Of a stretch of DNA of 64,000 bases, positions 37,199 through 48,399 are shown piece by piece. Each line of letters begins with the position of its first letter. The stretch's first letter is position 1. A program made the translations under genes and the position numbers. Below the pieces are notes generated by a model that worked only from the letters and a program-made list of their open reading frames with translations, searched no databases and had not been told where the DNA came from. This stretch comes from a bacterium. GTDB lineage: Bacteria > UBP6 > JAFGXH01. The stretch is taken from positions 1 through 64,000 of the forward strand of contig JAMOQH010000179.1 of assembly GCA_027064085.1 (NCBI GenBank). Reading direction: 5' to 3'.

Positions 37199-39020
37199 AA
37201 ATTGGAAATTTAAAGTAATAATGACTGTATTATTGTCATTATACCTTGTTCTTTACACATTACCTACTTTTATTAGTGTTCCATCTTGGTACAAAACAGT
37301 TATAACTAGTAATAAGTTAAAATTAGGATTGGATTTAAAAGGTGGATTAAGTTTAGTTTATCAAGTAGAAGTTGATGATGCGATAATATCTAAATTGGAT
37401 ATGATTTCTGATGATATTAATACTAAATTTGAAAAAAATAAAATAGAACTCAAAGAAATGGCTCACACTATTGAGAATACTCAAGCGGTTACATTTGTTT
37501 TAAAAGATGACTCAAAAGCAAAGGAAGCAAAAGAATTTGCTCTTGCAACAAATTCAGCTCTTGTTTTAAAAGAAAGTAAAGATAATAGATATACTTTTAA
37601 ATTGGCTAAAAGAGAAATTGTTTCTTTAAAAAAAGATGCTGTTAATAAAGCTATTGATACAATAAGAAGAAGAATTAATACTATGGGTATTGGAGAGCAG
37701 GAAGTTGTTAGGTTTGGTGATGAATCAATGTATTCAATTGAAGTTAGGCTTCCTGGTTTAAAAGAAGAGGACTTTAATAAAACTAAAGAAATAATATCTA
37801 AAACTGCTCAATTAGAGTTTAAAGTTGTTGATGATAATGATATTGACAAGAAAACCGGAAAACGAGCTAATATTATGCAGACTTTAGCTGATGCTAATAA
37901 AGACAAAATGCCTAAGGATATCACTTATGTAAAATCATCTTATTTAGTTGAAAAAACTGGAGAGCAAGTTTCTGATTTATATTTTAGAACTCCTGATGTT
38001 GTAGAAGCTAATAAAAAGAAGAGACAAGAGATTTTACATAATCAATTAAAAGAATTAAAAGATTTTGTAAAAACTTTGAATTTACCTTTTACTCATAAGT
38101 TTGGTTATTCATTAAGAACAGTAGGAACCGTTAATTATTATAGAACATACTTACTAAGAAAGAAAACGGTTTTAACTGGTGAGTATATTTCAGAAGTTCA
38201 ATCTTTAGTTGATTCTAGAGATAACTCACCTTATGTAGCATTAAACTTTACTACAATAGGAGCTGAGATATTTGCAAAACTTACAGAAGAAAATAAACAT
38301 AGAAGAATGGCTATTGTTTTAGATGATTTAGTTGATTCTGCTCCTATTATTCAAGATAAAATTGCTGGAGGTAGGGCAAGTATTACTTTAGGGGCAGGAA
38401 CTTATCAAGAAAAGGTTAAAAAAGCAGAGATGTTAAAGGTTTTATTAAAGGCTGGTTCATTACCTGCTGCTTTAACAAAAGGTCAAGAAAGAAGAGTTGG
38501 TGCAACTTTAGGAGAAGCTTCAATCAGAGATGGTGAATTTTCAATGACTCTTGGAGCTATTTTTGTATTGTTATTCATGATGATATATTATAAAAAAGCT
38601 GGAATTATTGCAAATATTGCTTTAACTTTAAATATTTTCTTTATTCTATCAACAATGATTTTTCTGGGTGCGGCTATGACATTGCCAGGTATTGCAGGTA
38701 TTGTTTTAACTGTTGGTATGAGTGTTGATGCCAATGTTATTATATACGAAAGAATACGAGAGGAACTTGATGCGGGGAGGTTACCTATTTCTGCTGTTAA
38801 GTATGGATATGAAAAGGCATTTTCTGCAATTATTGATGCAAATATAACAACAATGATTGCTGCATTTTTATTATATCAATATGGTTCAGGTCCTGTTCAA
38901 GGTTTCGCTGTAACATTGATTGTAGGTATACTATCTAGTATGTTTACTGCCATTGTTGTTACAAGAATGTTCTTTGATCATGTAACAGTTAATAAAAAAG
39001 TTGAAAGCTTAAGTATATAA
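37191..39020 (+). CDS. secD: Protein translocase subunit SecD
   Basis: LGLDLKGGLSLVYQV, AVDTIRRRIN-type motif, C-terminal SecD/F membrane domain; refined start 37191. Confidence 0.97.
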   Translation: MDKNWKFKVIMTVLLSLYLVLYTLPTFISVPSWYKTVITSNKLKLGLDLKGGLSLVYQVEVDDAIISKLDMISDDINTKFEKNKIELKEMAHTIENTQAVTFVLKDDSKAKEAKEFALATNSALVLKESKDNRYTFKLAKREIVSLKKDAVNKAIDTIRRRINTMGIGEQEVVRFGDESMYSIEVRLPGLKEEDFNKTKEIISKTAQLEFKVVDDNDIDKKTGKRANIMQTLADANKDKMPKDITYVKSSYLVEKTGEQVSDLYFRTPDVVEANKKKRQEILHNQLKELKDFVKTLNLPFTHKFGYSLRTVGTVNYYRTYLLRKKTVLTGEYISEVQSLVDSRDNSPYVALNFTTIGAEIFAKLTEENKHRRMAIVLDDLVDSAPIIQDKIAGGRASITLGAGTYQEKVKKAEMLKVLLKAGSLPAALTKGQERRVGATLGEASIRDGEFSMTLGAIFVLLFMMIYYKKAGIIANIALTLNIFFILSTMIFLGAAMTLPGIAGIVLTVGMSVDANVIIYERIREELDAGRLPISAVKYGYEKAFSAIIDANITTMIAAFLLYQYGSGPVQGFAVTLIVGILSSMFTAIVVTRMFFDHVTVNKKVESLSI

Positions 39021-39031
39021 GGAGAGTAATA

Positions 39032-40468
39032 ATGATTAGAATAGTAAAAAAGGATATAAATGTTGATTTTGTATCTAAATATAAGTTGCTCATAAGTGTA
39101 TCAGCTATTGTTGTTGCATTAAGTTTAGTATTGGTTGCAATATTTGGGTTAAATTTTGGTATTGACTTTAAGGGTGGTACTAATATCGTTTATGAGTTTG
39201 AAAAGACACCAGAAGTTAAAACTGTTAGAAAAATATTAAAAGATTCTGGCATTAAAGCTGTTGTTAGTTCTGTTGATAAAGAAATTTCTATTCAAATATC
39301 TCAAAGTATTTCTTTATTTAGTAAAAAACAATTAGATGAAGTAAAAAATTATTTAAACACAGTGTATAAAGGTAAAAATCTAAAATCAATTAAGGACTAT
39401 CAAAATAGAATAAGATTAACTTTTTCAGCTCCTCAAAATGCAGATGAAATTTTGAAAACAGTAAAAGAATATAAAAATAAATTCACTGGAGATAAAAATA
39501 AATATAGGGTAAAAGGTATTAAGCATTTTGGTTCTGACGAAAAATCTAATGCTAAATTAAATACTCATAAATATGATATTTCATTTGAGCCTTTATCAGA
39601 TTATGTTACCGAAATAATAGAAGAAAAAACTAATTCAGGTGTATCAAAAAAAGAAGTAACTAGTTTTAAAAGTGATTTAGATTCTAAATTAAAATCAATA
39701 GGAATGATTAAGTCTAATATCGCTTCTGATGGAAAAACATTTGTTGTTTCATTTGATAAAGATAAGACTAGTAAAGAAATAGAAAAAGCTTTAAGTCATG
39801 ATAAGTATTTATTTACAATAGAAAGATTAGAATTAGGTGAAAATGCTAAAACTTTTGATTATTCTATTAAGGTTTCAAAAATGAAAGTTGCTTCATTAGA
39901 GCAGGTTGGACCTAAAGTTGGTGCAAAGTTAAAGCAAGATGGTACTTTGGCAATGTTTTATGCATTGATAGCTATTTTTATCTATATTGCATTTAGATTT
40001 GATAGTAAGTTTTCACCTGGAGCAGTAGTTGCTTTGGTTCATGATGTTTCTATTACATTAGGAATTTTTGCTTTAATGAGAATTGAATTTAACTTACCTG
40101 TTGTTGCAGCTCTTTTAACGTTGATTGGTTACTCCTTGAATGATACTATTGTTATCTTTGATAAAGTAAGAGAAGTAGCGGAGAATAATAAATTAAATAA
40201 AAAACATAAGCTTGAAACAAAAGAAGTTATTAACAGAGCATTAAATTCTACCATGAGTAGAACATTACTTACATCATTAACAACATTGGGTGTTGTTATA
40301 TCTATGCTTATTTTTGGTGGTGCAGGTCTTAGACCATTTGCCATTGCATTATTTATTGGTATCCTTGTAGGTACATATTCTTCATTATTTATTGCTACAC
40401 CAATCTATCTATACTTAGAAAAAAAATCTAAAGAGAAATTAACTGAATTAGAAGAAACAGAAGCATAA
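39032..40468 (+). CDS. secF: Protein translocase subunit SecF
   Basis: FGIDFKGGTNIVYEFE; GYSLNDTIVIFDKVRE. Confidence 0.97.
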   Translation: MIRIVKKDINVDFVSKYKLLISVSAIVVALSLVLVAIFGLNFGIDFKGGTNIVYEFEKTPEVKTVRKILKDSGIKAVVSSVDKEISIQISQSISLFSKKQLDEVKNYLNTVYKGKNLKSIKDYQNRIRLTFSAPQNADEILKTVKEYKNKFTGDKNKYRVKGIKHFGSDEKSNAKLNTHKYDISFEPLSDYVTEIIEEKTNSGVSKKEVTSFKSDLDSKLKSIGMIKSNIASDGKTFVVSFDKDKTSKEIEKALSHDKYLFTIERLELGENAKTFDYSIKVSKMKVASLEQVGPKVGAKLKQDGTLAMFYALIAIFIYIAFRFDSKFSPGAVVALVHDVSITLGIFALMRIEFNLPVVAALLTLIGYSLNDTIVIFDKVREVAENNKLNKKHKLETKEVINRALNSTMSRTLLTSLTTLGVVISMLIFGGAGLRPFAIALFIGILVGTYSSLFIATPIYLYLEKKSKEKLTELEETEA

Positions 40469-42201
40469 TGTTTAAAAGAACCAAATGGATTCTACCTCAG
40501 TATAATACTGAACTAATTGAAAACTTAAGTAAAACATTTAATATTTCAAAAATTGTGGCAAAAACCCTTTCTAATAGGGGAATAACTTCCATAGATGAAG
40601 CTGATAAGTTCCTAAATATAAGCCTAAGTAATTTACATGACCCATATAAACTATTAAATATGAATGAAGCAGTTGATAGAATATTAGATGCTTTTAATAA
40701 AAACGAAGTGATTTATGGGTTTGGGGATTATGATGTTGATGGTTTAACGTCATTATCTATTTTATATTTATTTTTAAGCAATGTTTATGATAAAAATAAA
40801 ATATTTTATAAAGTTCCTAACAGGTATAGTTCTGGATATGGTTTAAATAATGACATAATTAAAGAGATTTATGATAATGGTGGAAACTTAATTATAACCG
40901 TTGATTGTGGTGTATCAAATTATAATGAAATAGCTTATGCAAATTCATTAGGTTTAGATGTAATTGTTGTTGATCATCATCAAGTTCCTACAATACTTCC
41001 AGAAGCGGTGTCTATTTTAAATCCATATTTAGATGGAGATAAGTTTCCGTTTAAAAATATGGCAGCAGTTGGAGTTACATTTAATTTGCTTATTGCACTA
41101 AGGAGTAAGCTAAGGGAGAATGGCTACTTTAAAGAAAAAGAAGAAATTGATTTAAGAAATTATTTAGATATTGTTGCAATTGGAACTGTTGCAGATATTG
41201 TTCCATTATTTGATGAAAATAGAATCTTTGTAAAAAAGGGTTTTGAACAGATGGCCAAAACACAAAATTTAGGTTTAAGAGCTTTAATGGAAGTATCTGG
41301 CGTTGAAGCCCCAATTGATTCAAATAAAATAAGTTTTAAAATTGCTCCAAGAATAAATGCTGCAGGAAGATTAAGTGATGCGACAAAAGTTGTTGATTTG
41401 CTTACTACTGATAGTCCTGAAGAAGCCAAAAGAATAGCTATGGAATTAGATGAGGAGAATAAAAAAAGACAAGAAATTGAAAGAGGCATTTATAATGAAA
41501 TATTAAATTTGATAGATAATAAAAAAAATCAAGATACTGCCATTATTGTTGCAAATGAATCCTGGAATCCTGGAGTTATTGGTATTGTTGCTTCTAAGCT
41601 AGTTGATAGATATAATAGGCCAACTTTTTTATTTTCAGTAAGAGATGGTATTGGACGGGGGAGTTCTCGTTCTATTAATAATTTTGATTTACATAAAAAT
41701 TTATCCAAATTTGAAGAGTTGTTTATTAACTATGGTGGGCATAAGTATGCTGCAGGTTTGTCAATAAAAATGGAATATTTTGAGGAATTTAAAACTAAAA
41801 TGCAAAGGGAAGCAGATATCTTTTTTAAAGATCCCGATAATTTAATACAAGAAATTGTTATTGATGATGTAATTAGTCCTCAAGATGTAACTATTTCAAC
41901 ATATAATGAGTTAAAAAAGCTTGCACCTTTTGGGCATAAAAATCCAGAACCGATACTAGGAATGAAACACTTATTTGTAGAAGATGCTAAAATAGTAAAA
42001 GATAAACATTTAAGAGCAAACCTTAGTTTAAGTAAAAAATATTTTCAAACAATAGGATTTAACTTATCACATTTAATTAAAGAAACTTCATCTTATGTTG
42101 ATGTTATTTTTAGTTTAAATCTAAATGTTTGGAGAGGGTATTCTAAGTTACAATTAAATTTAAAGGATTTAAAAAAAGATGAAAAAGATAATTTTAAGTA
42201 A
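40468..42201 (+). CDS. recJ: Single-stranded-DNA-specific exonuclease RecJ
   Basis: GFGDYDVDGLTSLSIL; VVDHHQVP; RINAAGRLSDA; GGHKYAAGLS. Confidence 0.96.
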   Translation: MFKRTKWILPQYNTELIENLSKTFNISKIVAKTLSNRGITSIDEADKFLNISLSNLHDPYKLLNMNEAVDRILDAFNKNEVIYGFGDYDVDGLTSLSILYLFLSNVYDKNKIFYKVPNRYSSGYGLNNDIIKEIYDNGGNLIITVDCGVSNYNEIAYANSLGLDVIVVDHHQVPTILPEAVSILNPYLDGDKFPFKNMAAVGVTFNLLIALRSKLRENGYFKEKEEIDLRNYLDIVAIGTVADIVPLFDENRIFVKKGFEQMAKTQNLGLRALMEVSGVEAPIDSNKISFKIAPRINAAGRLSDATKVVDLLTTDSPEEAKRIAMELDEENKKRQEIERGIYNEILNLIDNKKNQDTAIIVANESWNPGVIGIVASKLVDRYNRPTFLFSVRDGIGRGSSRSINNFDLHKNLSKFEELFINYGGHKYAAGLSIKMEYFEEFKTKMQREADIFFKDPDNLIQEIVIDDVISPQDVTISTYNELKKLAPFGHKNPEPILGMKHLFVEDAKIVKDKHLRANLSLSKKYFQTIGFNLSHLIKETSSYVDVIFSLNLNVWRGYSKLQLNLKDLKKDEKDNFK

Positions 42202-42955
42202 TATATTATTAGTATTGTTTTTTATTGGTTGTTCTTCTTCAAGTGTTGAATATACTCCAGCGGTTATATATTTAAAGGCTCCTGAGGCAGTTATTATTAA
42301 TGGAAATAATAAAACATATTTTGAATTTGCGGTATCAGATTTAAATGAACTTGAGGGGACGATTAACTTAATCGTAACAGATTCTTCGGGGAATAAACTT
42401 TTAGATAAAAAATTAGAGAAATTATTATTTTCTACAGATGGAACAGTTATTTCTTTTTATAGTGATAAAATTAATACTTCTGATAAATTAAATTTTAATT
42501 TTAAAGTCTGTAATACCGAAAACTTATGTAGAGAACAGAGCTTTACTGGTATTGAGATTAATACAGCTAGTCAAAGTGATGAAATTGATATAAAGGGGAA
42601 ACTTATTTCAGATAATGATTCTTATGGTATCTCAATACATTTATCATCTATGATTAACAGTATTGCCTTAGATGATAATGGAAATTTTAGTATTGATAAT
42701 ATAAATAGTGGGAAATATGATTTATATACAAAAGGAAAGGAACTTAAAAATGGATTTTATAGGTACATTTATTTGAAATATATAAATTTTAATAAATCTA
42801 CAAATATTTTCTTATATATTCCTATTGATGAGAATGAAGAATATGATGAGCCATTAGTTAATTGTTCATATTCTTCAGGAAATAAAAATACTATTTATAT
42901 GGTCTTTTTCATGATATTTATGTTTGTAATATTGAGGAAAAACGAAAAAAGATAA
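42179..42955 (+). CDS. Lipoprotein, unknown
   Basis: Lipobox (LVLFFIGCSSSS); C-terminal TM helix. Confidence 0.7.
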   Translation: MKKIILSNILLVLFFIGCSSSSVEYTPAVIYLKAPEAVIINGNNKTYFEFAVSDLNELEGTINLIVTDSSGNKLLDKKLEKLLFSTDGTVISFYSDKINTSDKLNFNFKVCNTENLCREQSFTGIEINTASQSDEIDIKGKLISDNDSYGISIHLSSMINSIALDDNGNFSIDNINSGKYDLYTKGKELKNGFYRYIYLKYINFNKSTNIFLYIPIDENEEYDEPLVNCSYSSGNKNTIYMVFFMIFMFVILRKNEKR

Positions 42956-42973
42956 AAATTTATGTCTAAACAC

Positions 42974-43003
42974 TTGACAAAACAAAAAAATACAGTATAT
43001 TAT
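42974..43003 (+). promoter_or_regulatory. Sigma70-type promoter for dnaG-rpoD
   Basis: TTGACA followed by overlapping TATATT/TATTAT at 16-18 bp spacing. Confidence 0.7.
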
Positions 43004-43084
43004 ATTAGCTTTTTTTTGGGAGTATTGTGAGTCTAGGAAAATTTGGTAATTTTGATTTAATCATTAATATTTAAAAGTGAAACA

Positions 43085-44914
43085 TTGAGATATAAAAAAG
43101 AATCTATTGAAAATTTATTATCCATGCTTAATATTGTAGATATTGTTTCGGATAAATTAGAATTAAAAAAAAGTGGTGCAGGTTTTAAAGGTTTGTGCCC
43201 TTTTCATCATGAAAAGACATCTTCTTTTGTTGTTAGCCCTAGTAAAAACATATATAAATGTTTTGGTTGTGGAGTTGGAGGGGATCCCTTAAGTTTTATC
43301 ATGAACTATGAAAAATTATCATATATTGAAGCTATTGAATATCTTGCTGATAGGTATCACTATGATCTTGAACGAGAAAATTCTAATAATAAGGAAAGAA
43401 ATGATGAGTATGGAATTTTATATAAAATATTAGAAGAGAGTCGAAAGTTTTTTATAAACCAATTAAACTTAGAGAGAAGTGCTTTAAACTTTTATTTAGA
43501 GAAAAGAAACCTTGACGATTATTCTGTTAATGAATTTTCTATAGGTTTTGCTCCGGATTCATTTAATGCTCTTTATCATCATCTCAAAAGAATGAATTTT
43601 TCAGATGACATGCTGATTGAGGCAGGTGTTGTTACTAAAGGGAGAAATAATAAACTTGTTGATAGGTTTATAAATAGATTAATTTTTCCTATTTTTAATG
43701 AAAGAGGAAGGCCTATTGGTTTTGGAGGAAGGGTATTTAACGATTTGGATGCATCTAAATTTGGAAAATATATCAATTCAAAAGAAAGTAAAGTATATCA
43801 TAAGTCTGAAGTTTTATATGGTTTAAATTGGTCTAAACAAGAAATTAATTTAAAAAAAGAAGTCATTGTTGTTGAAGGATATTTAGATGTGATTGCTCTT
43901 TATAAATCGGGAGTTAAAAACATTGTATCTGCAAGTGGTACTGCATTTACGGATAAACAAGTTAAATTATTAAAAAAATATACTAATAAAATTATTTTAT
44001 GTTTTGATGGAGATGCAGCCGGAGAAAAAGCTGCTGAAAGAATGATAGCACCTATAATAAAAAATGATATTAACTGTAATGTTGTTGCTCTTCCGTTGAA
44101 TGAGGATCCTGATAGTTATGTAAATAAGTTAGGTAAAGATGTTTTTTTAGATTATATTAAAAATAATGAAGTTGATATTATTGATTTTTTTATAAATATA
44201 AATTTAAAAAAAGCTGTTTCTGAAAATGAAATTCTAAATAATCTTTTAGTGGTACTTTCTCCATTAGATGAAAATACGACAGTTTTTTTTATTTTAAAAA
44301 AATTATCTAAAAAATTTGAAATACCTCTTTCTACAATTACTAAGAGCTTTAGAGATATAAAAAATAAAAAAAACCTTAATAAAGATATAACTATCTCAAA
44401 TTTATTAGCTCAAAAGAATAGTGATTCAAGCCGTCTTAGCAAGATAATAAAAGATCTTGAGAGAGAATTGTTGTTGATTTTTTTAGAATATCCTAAGTTT
44501 TTAGATATGGAAATAATATATTTATTTAAGAACGAAGATACGAAAAAGGTTTTAAATTTATTATTAGAATATAATTACACCAAGGTTTTCATAAGTAAAG
44601 AAAACTTTTTAGATAGCCTTAGCTCTGAATTGTCTTTAAAACAAATTAATTATTTAAAGCTTACTAGACCTAAGTTTTTGGATGCTTTAGATGAAGAACG
44701 AATCAAGGATATTCTAAATGATTATCTTCGAAAACTTGACACTTTAAGAAATAAAAAGTACATAGAAGAAATAAAAAAAGAAATTATTAACATTAATGAT
44801 TTCTTTGAGGAGTTAGATAATGATGAGACTGAAAACCTTAAAAAAATAAAAAAAGCAGATATATCAGAGATAACTCATAAAATTAAACAAATAAAAAGCA
44901 TTAATTATCTTTAG
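43085..44914 (+). CDS. dnaG: DNA primase
   Basis: Zn ribbon [26 protein letters not shown]; Toprim [15 protein letters not shown] / [12 protein letters not shown]. Confidence 0.97.
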   Translation: MRYKKESIENLLSMLNIVDIVSDKLELKKSGAGFKGLCPFHHEKTSSFVVSPSKNIYKCFGCGVGGDPLSFIMNYEKLSYIEAIEYLADRYHYDLERENSNNKERNDEYGILYKILEESRKFFINQLNLERSALNFYLEKRNLDDYSVNEFSIGFAPDSFNALYHHLKRMNFSDDMLIEAGVVTKGRNNKLVDRFINRLIFPIFNERGRPIGFGGRVFNDLDASKFGKYINSKESKVYHKSEVLYGLNWSKQEINLKKEVIVVEGYLDVIALYKSGVKNIVSASGTAFTDKQVKLLKKYTNKIILCFDGDAAGEKAAERMIAPIIKNDINCNVVALPLNEDPDSYVNKLGKDVFLDYIKNNEVDIIDFFININLKKAVSENEILNNLLVVLSPLDENTTVFFILKKLSKKFEIPLSTITKSFRDIKNKKNLNKDITISNLLAQKNSDSSRLSKIIKDLERELLLIFLEYPKFLDMEIIYLFKNEDTKKVLNLLLEYNYTKVFISKENFLDSLSSELSLKQINYLKLTRPKFLDALDEERIKDILNDYLRKLDTLRNKKYIEEIKKEIININDFFEELDNDETENLKKIKKADISEITHKIKQIKSINYL

Positions 44915-44922
44915 GAGGAGCA

Positions 44923-46626
44923 ATGAACAACCATAAATTTGGTTTTAGAGAAATGAATTTAGCTACTATAAGAAAAAATTCAGAAGTAGCATCAATGCTC
45001 ATTAAAAAAGAAGATATTCTAAAAAGTTTAGAAAAAGATAAGTCATTTGGAAGTGATTTAGACGACTCTAAATATGTAAAAACATCAGATCCTATCAGGC
45101 AATATTTAAAGAAAATGGGGAATATTGAACTTTTAACAAGAGAGCAAGAAATTATAATTGCTAAAAAAATAGAAGAAGGGGAAATTAATATCATAAGAGC
45201 TTTAATGAAAACGGATTTTATCATAAAAGAATTAGTAAATATTGTATTAAAACTTAAAAGTGGTAAATTAACAGTTAAGAATGTTTTAATGGATTGTGAA
45301 GATGTTGATATTGCTAATGTAGACATTGAAAAAAAGAATAAACAAGTTTTTGATTTTGTTGATAAGTTTTTTGATTTATTTAAACAAGTTAAAATAAAGA
45401 AACAGTATGTTGAAGATGAAAATATAAAAGAGAATACTGTTAAATATAATAATATAAAGAAAGAAGTTAATGGACATTATGAAGAAATGTTAAGATTATT
45501 TGTTGAAATGAAATTTTCTAAAAATACTATAAAAATAATGATATTAAAAATTAAAAACTTAAAACAACATATTGATAATGCTAGAAGAGATATCCTCAAT
45601 GCAGTAAGTTTAATAGAGTTTAAGTCAATTCAATATGAAAATGGTATTACAAAGTATGTAAACTTAAATGAAAAAAAAGCAAATATACTTAATAAAGTAA
45701 CAGAGTACTTATATATTTTAAATAATAGAACAGATAATGATAATATTGATATTGATACCTTAGAATTAATGCATAAAACAATTAGGGCTGCTGAATTTAT
45801 AACTAGTTCTCACATGATGTTAAGAAGAATTTATATGAGCTCAAGAATGACTCCGGAGGCGTTGAGTAGGCTTTACAAAGAAGTGGAGAGAAGTGAAGAG
45901 ATTACACAATCGGCAAAACAAGAATTGGTTCAGGCAAACTTAAGGTTAGTCGTTTCTATTGCAAAAAGGTATACTAACAGAGGATTACAGTTTTTAGACT
46001 TGGTACAGGAAGGAAATATAGGTTTAATGAAGGCTGTTGATAAGTTTGAATATAGAAGAGGATTTAAATTTTCAACTTATGCTACTTGGTGGATTAGGCA
46101 AGCTATTACAAGAGCTATTGCTGATCAAGCAAGAACAATTAGAATACCTGTTCATATGATAGAAACAATAAATAAATTAGCAAGAATTTCAAGAAATTTA
46201 TTTCAAGAGTTTGGAAGAGATGCGTCTGCTGACGAAATTGCAGGAAAGATGACTGTTAATGTTGAAAAGGTTAGGAAAGTTTTAAAAATCAGTAAAGAAC
46301 CGATTTCTTTAGAAACACCAATAAGCGAAGATGATGATAGTCATTTAGGTGATTTCATTGAGGATAAAAAAATTGGTTCTCCTTATGAAACAGTGCTTAG
46401 AAATGACCTCGAATCAAAGATTTCGGAAGTTTTGAGTGAATTATCAGCAAGAGAAGAGCAGGTTTTAAGAATGAGATTTGGAATTGGGGAAAAAACTGAT
46501 CATACTCTTGAAGAAGTTGGTAAAAGTTTTGATGTTACAAGAGAAAGAATTAGGCAGATTGAGTTTAAAGCTATTGAAAAGCTTAGACACAAGAAAAGGT
46601 CAAAAGTTTTAGTTCCATTTTCTTAG
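44923..46626 (+). CDS. rpoD: Primary sigma factor RpoD
   Basis: [54 protein letters not shown]; region 4 [19 protein letters not shown]. Confidence 0.97.
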   Translation: MNNHKFGFREMNLATIRKNSEVASMLIKKEDILKSLEKDKSFGSDLDDSKYVKTSDPIRQYLKKMGNIELLTREQEIIIAKKIEEGEINIIRALMKTDFIIKELVNIVLKLKSGKLTVKNVLMDCEDVDIANVDIEKKNKQVFDFVDKFFDLFKQVKIKKQYVEDENIKENTVKYNNIKKEVNGHYEEMLRLFVEMKFSKNTIKIMILKIKNLKQHIDNARRDILNAVSLIEFKSIQYENGITKYVNLNEKKANILNKVTEYLYILNNRTDNDNIDIDTLELMHKTIRAAEFITSSHMMLRRIYMSSRMTPEALSRLYKEVERSEEITQSAKQELVQANLRLVVSIAKRYTNRGLQFLDLVQEGNIGLMKAVDKFEYRRGFKFSTYATWWIRQAITRAIADQARTIRIPVHMIETINKLARISRNLFQEFGRDASADEIAGKMTVNVEKVRKVLKISKEPISLETPISEDDDSHLGDFIEDKKIGSPYETVLRNDLESKISEVLSELSAREEQVLRMRFGIGEKTDHTLEEVGKSFDVTRERIRQIEFKAIEKLRHKKRSKVLVPFS

Positions 46627-46797
46627 GGCTACTACAACCATCTTATATAAATAGCTATTCTAATCTATTTTTATAAGCTGTTTTCCGTAGATTTTTAAGC
46701 CTTTTATAGAAAGTCTTAAAAATAAAAAAGAAATTAATTAAAAAAATTGATAAATATGAAAAACTATTATATAATTACCTAATTGCTAGGAGGTATT

Positions 46798-47568
46798 ATG
46801 AGAATTATTTCATCAGCTTTGACTGATGTTGGAAGAAAAAGAGACCACAATGAAGATAATTTCTATTTACATAAAGAGGAAAACCTTTTTTTAGTTGCTG
46901 ATGGAATGGGTGGGCATGCTTCTGGTGAAGTTGCTAGTAAAATTGTAGTGGAGACAATAAGAGATTTTTTTACAAGAACAAGTAAAGATCCTGATGCTAC
47001 ATGGGCATACAAAATGTATAAAGATAAAAAATACGAAGAAAATAGATTGATAGTGAGTATAGAAGAAGGTAATAAAAGAGTATATGAACACTCCATGAAA
47101 GTTTCCAAAGATAAAAAAAGAGGAATGGGAACTACAATTACTGCTGTTTTATTTGTTGAAGGAGGTGCGTATATTGGTTGGGTAGGGGATAGCCGAATAT
47201 ACCGAATTAGAAATAATAAACTAGAACAAGTATCAGAAGACCATTCACTTCTAAATGAAATGATAAAAAAAAATAACATGACAGAAGAAGAAATTGAGAA
47301 TTTTCCACATAAAAATGTTATTTTAAGGGCAATTGGCCTTAAGCCAAGGGTTGAAGTTGATGTTAAATATTATCCTCTTCAAGATGGAGATATTTTTTTA
47401 TTATGTAGTGATGGATTATCTGGCGAGGTAGTTGATGATGAGATTGAAAGAATCATAATTGAGGCTGATGATCTAGATGATGCTAATAAAAAATTAATAC
47501 AAGAAGCAAATAAAAATGGTGGAAAGGATAATATTACTGCTGCATTAGCACAATATTTTGAAAATTAA
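46798..47568 (+). CDS. PP2C-type Ser/Thr phosphatase
   Basis: RDHNEDNFYLHKEENLFLVADGMGGHASGEVAS; VGDSRIYRIR; CSDGLSG. Confidence 0.93.
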   Translation: MRIISSALTDVGRKRDHNEDNFYLHKEENLFLVADGMGGHASGEVASKIVVETIRDFFTRTSKDPDATWAYKMYKDKKYEENRLIVSIEEGNKRVYEHSMKVSKDKKRGMGTTITAVLFVEGGAYIGWVGDSRIYRIRNNKLEQVSEDHSLLNEMIKKNNMTEEEIENFPHKNVILRAIGLKPRVEVDVKYYPLQDGDIFLLCSDGLSGEVVDDEIERIIIEADDLDDANKKLIQEANKNGGKDNITAALAQYFEN

Positions 47569-47579
47569 TGGAGATTTAG

Positions 47580-48395
47580 ATGAAAAGAATAATATCTTTA
47601 GTATTAATTATGAGTTTTATGAATACAAGTCTTTTATTTGCGAATGACTATTATAATAAAGCTAGAAGGCTTTATGATACTGTTGAATACAATGAAGCTT
47701 TAGAAGCTTTAGAAGATGCAACTTCCCGAGAAGAGAATGATAAAAAAACATTAATAGAAATTTATTATTTAAAAGCTAAAATATATGCTATACTTGGAAA
47801 AGAGAAAGATGCTAAAAAACAATTTGTTAAATTATTGTTTTTGGACAATGAATATAAAATTTCAGAAGATGAATCGCCTAAGATAGTTAAATTTTTTAAA
47901 GAGACTAAAAAGAAGTTTATTGAATCCTTAACTGTTAAACTTAATACTCCTGAAATAATATTTGAAGCAGTTAGGAATGTTAAATATCAAAAAAGGGTAA
48001 AAATAAAAGCTATTATTTCAAGTATGAATGAATCAAGAAATGCAAAAATATACTATAGAAGAATTGGAAGTTCTAAGTATCTCCAATCTGATATTTATCA
48101 ATCAGAAGGAGACAATTTTGAAGGCAATATTCCTTTACCTTTAAATATAGATAGAGATTTTGCTCTTGAATATTATATAGGGGTAGTTGATTTTTCTGGC
48201 AAAATGATAGCTCATTATCCTTCAGCAGAAGAGCCTTTGATTTTATCAGTAACTTTAAGCAAAAAACAAGATAAAAAAAACTCTCCTGAAATATCAGATA
48301 ATAGCTCAATATTAAATGAATGGTGGTTTTGGACAGTAGTTGGTGTTGTTGTTATTGGAGCCGGTGCTGGAACTTATTTTGCAGTATCTAAATAA
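47580..48395 (+). CDS. TPR-like secreted protein with C-terminal TM helix
   Basis: Signal peptide, TPR-like N-terminus, C-terminal WWFWTVVGVVVIGAGAGTYF. Confidence 0.65.
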   Translation: MKRIISLVLIMSFMNTSLLFANDYYNKARRLYDTVEYNEALEALEDATSREENDKKTLIEIYYLKAKIYAILGKEKDAKKQFVKLLFLDNEYKISEDESPKIVKFFKETKKKFIESLTVKLNTPEIIFEAVRNVKYQKRVKIKAIISSMNESRNAKIYYRRIGSSKYLQSDIYQSEGDNFEGNIPLPLNIDRDFALEYYIGVVDFSGKMIAHYPSAEEPLILSVTLSKKQDKKNSPEISDNSSILNEWWFWTVVGVVVIGAGAGTYFAVSK

Positions 48396-48399
48396 TAAT

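Noticed and set aside
46627-46797. Possible small RNA between rpoD and the PP2C gene
   Set aside because: No clear promoter-hairpin-U-tract combination could be supported by eye.
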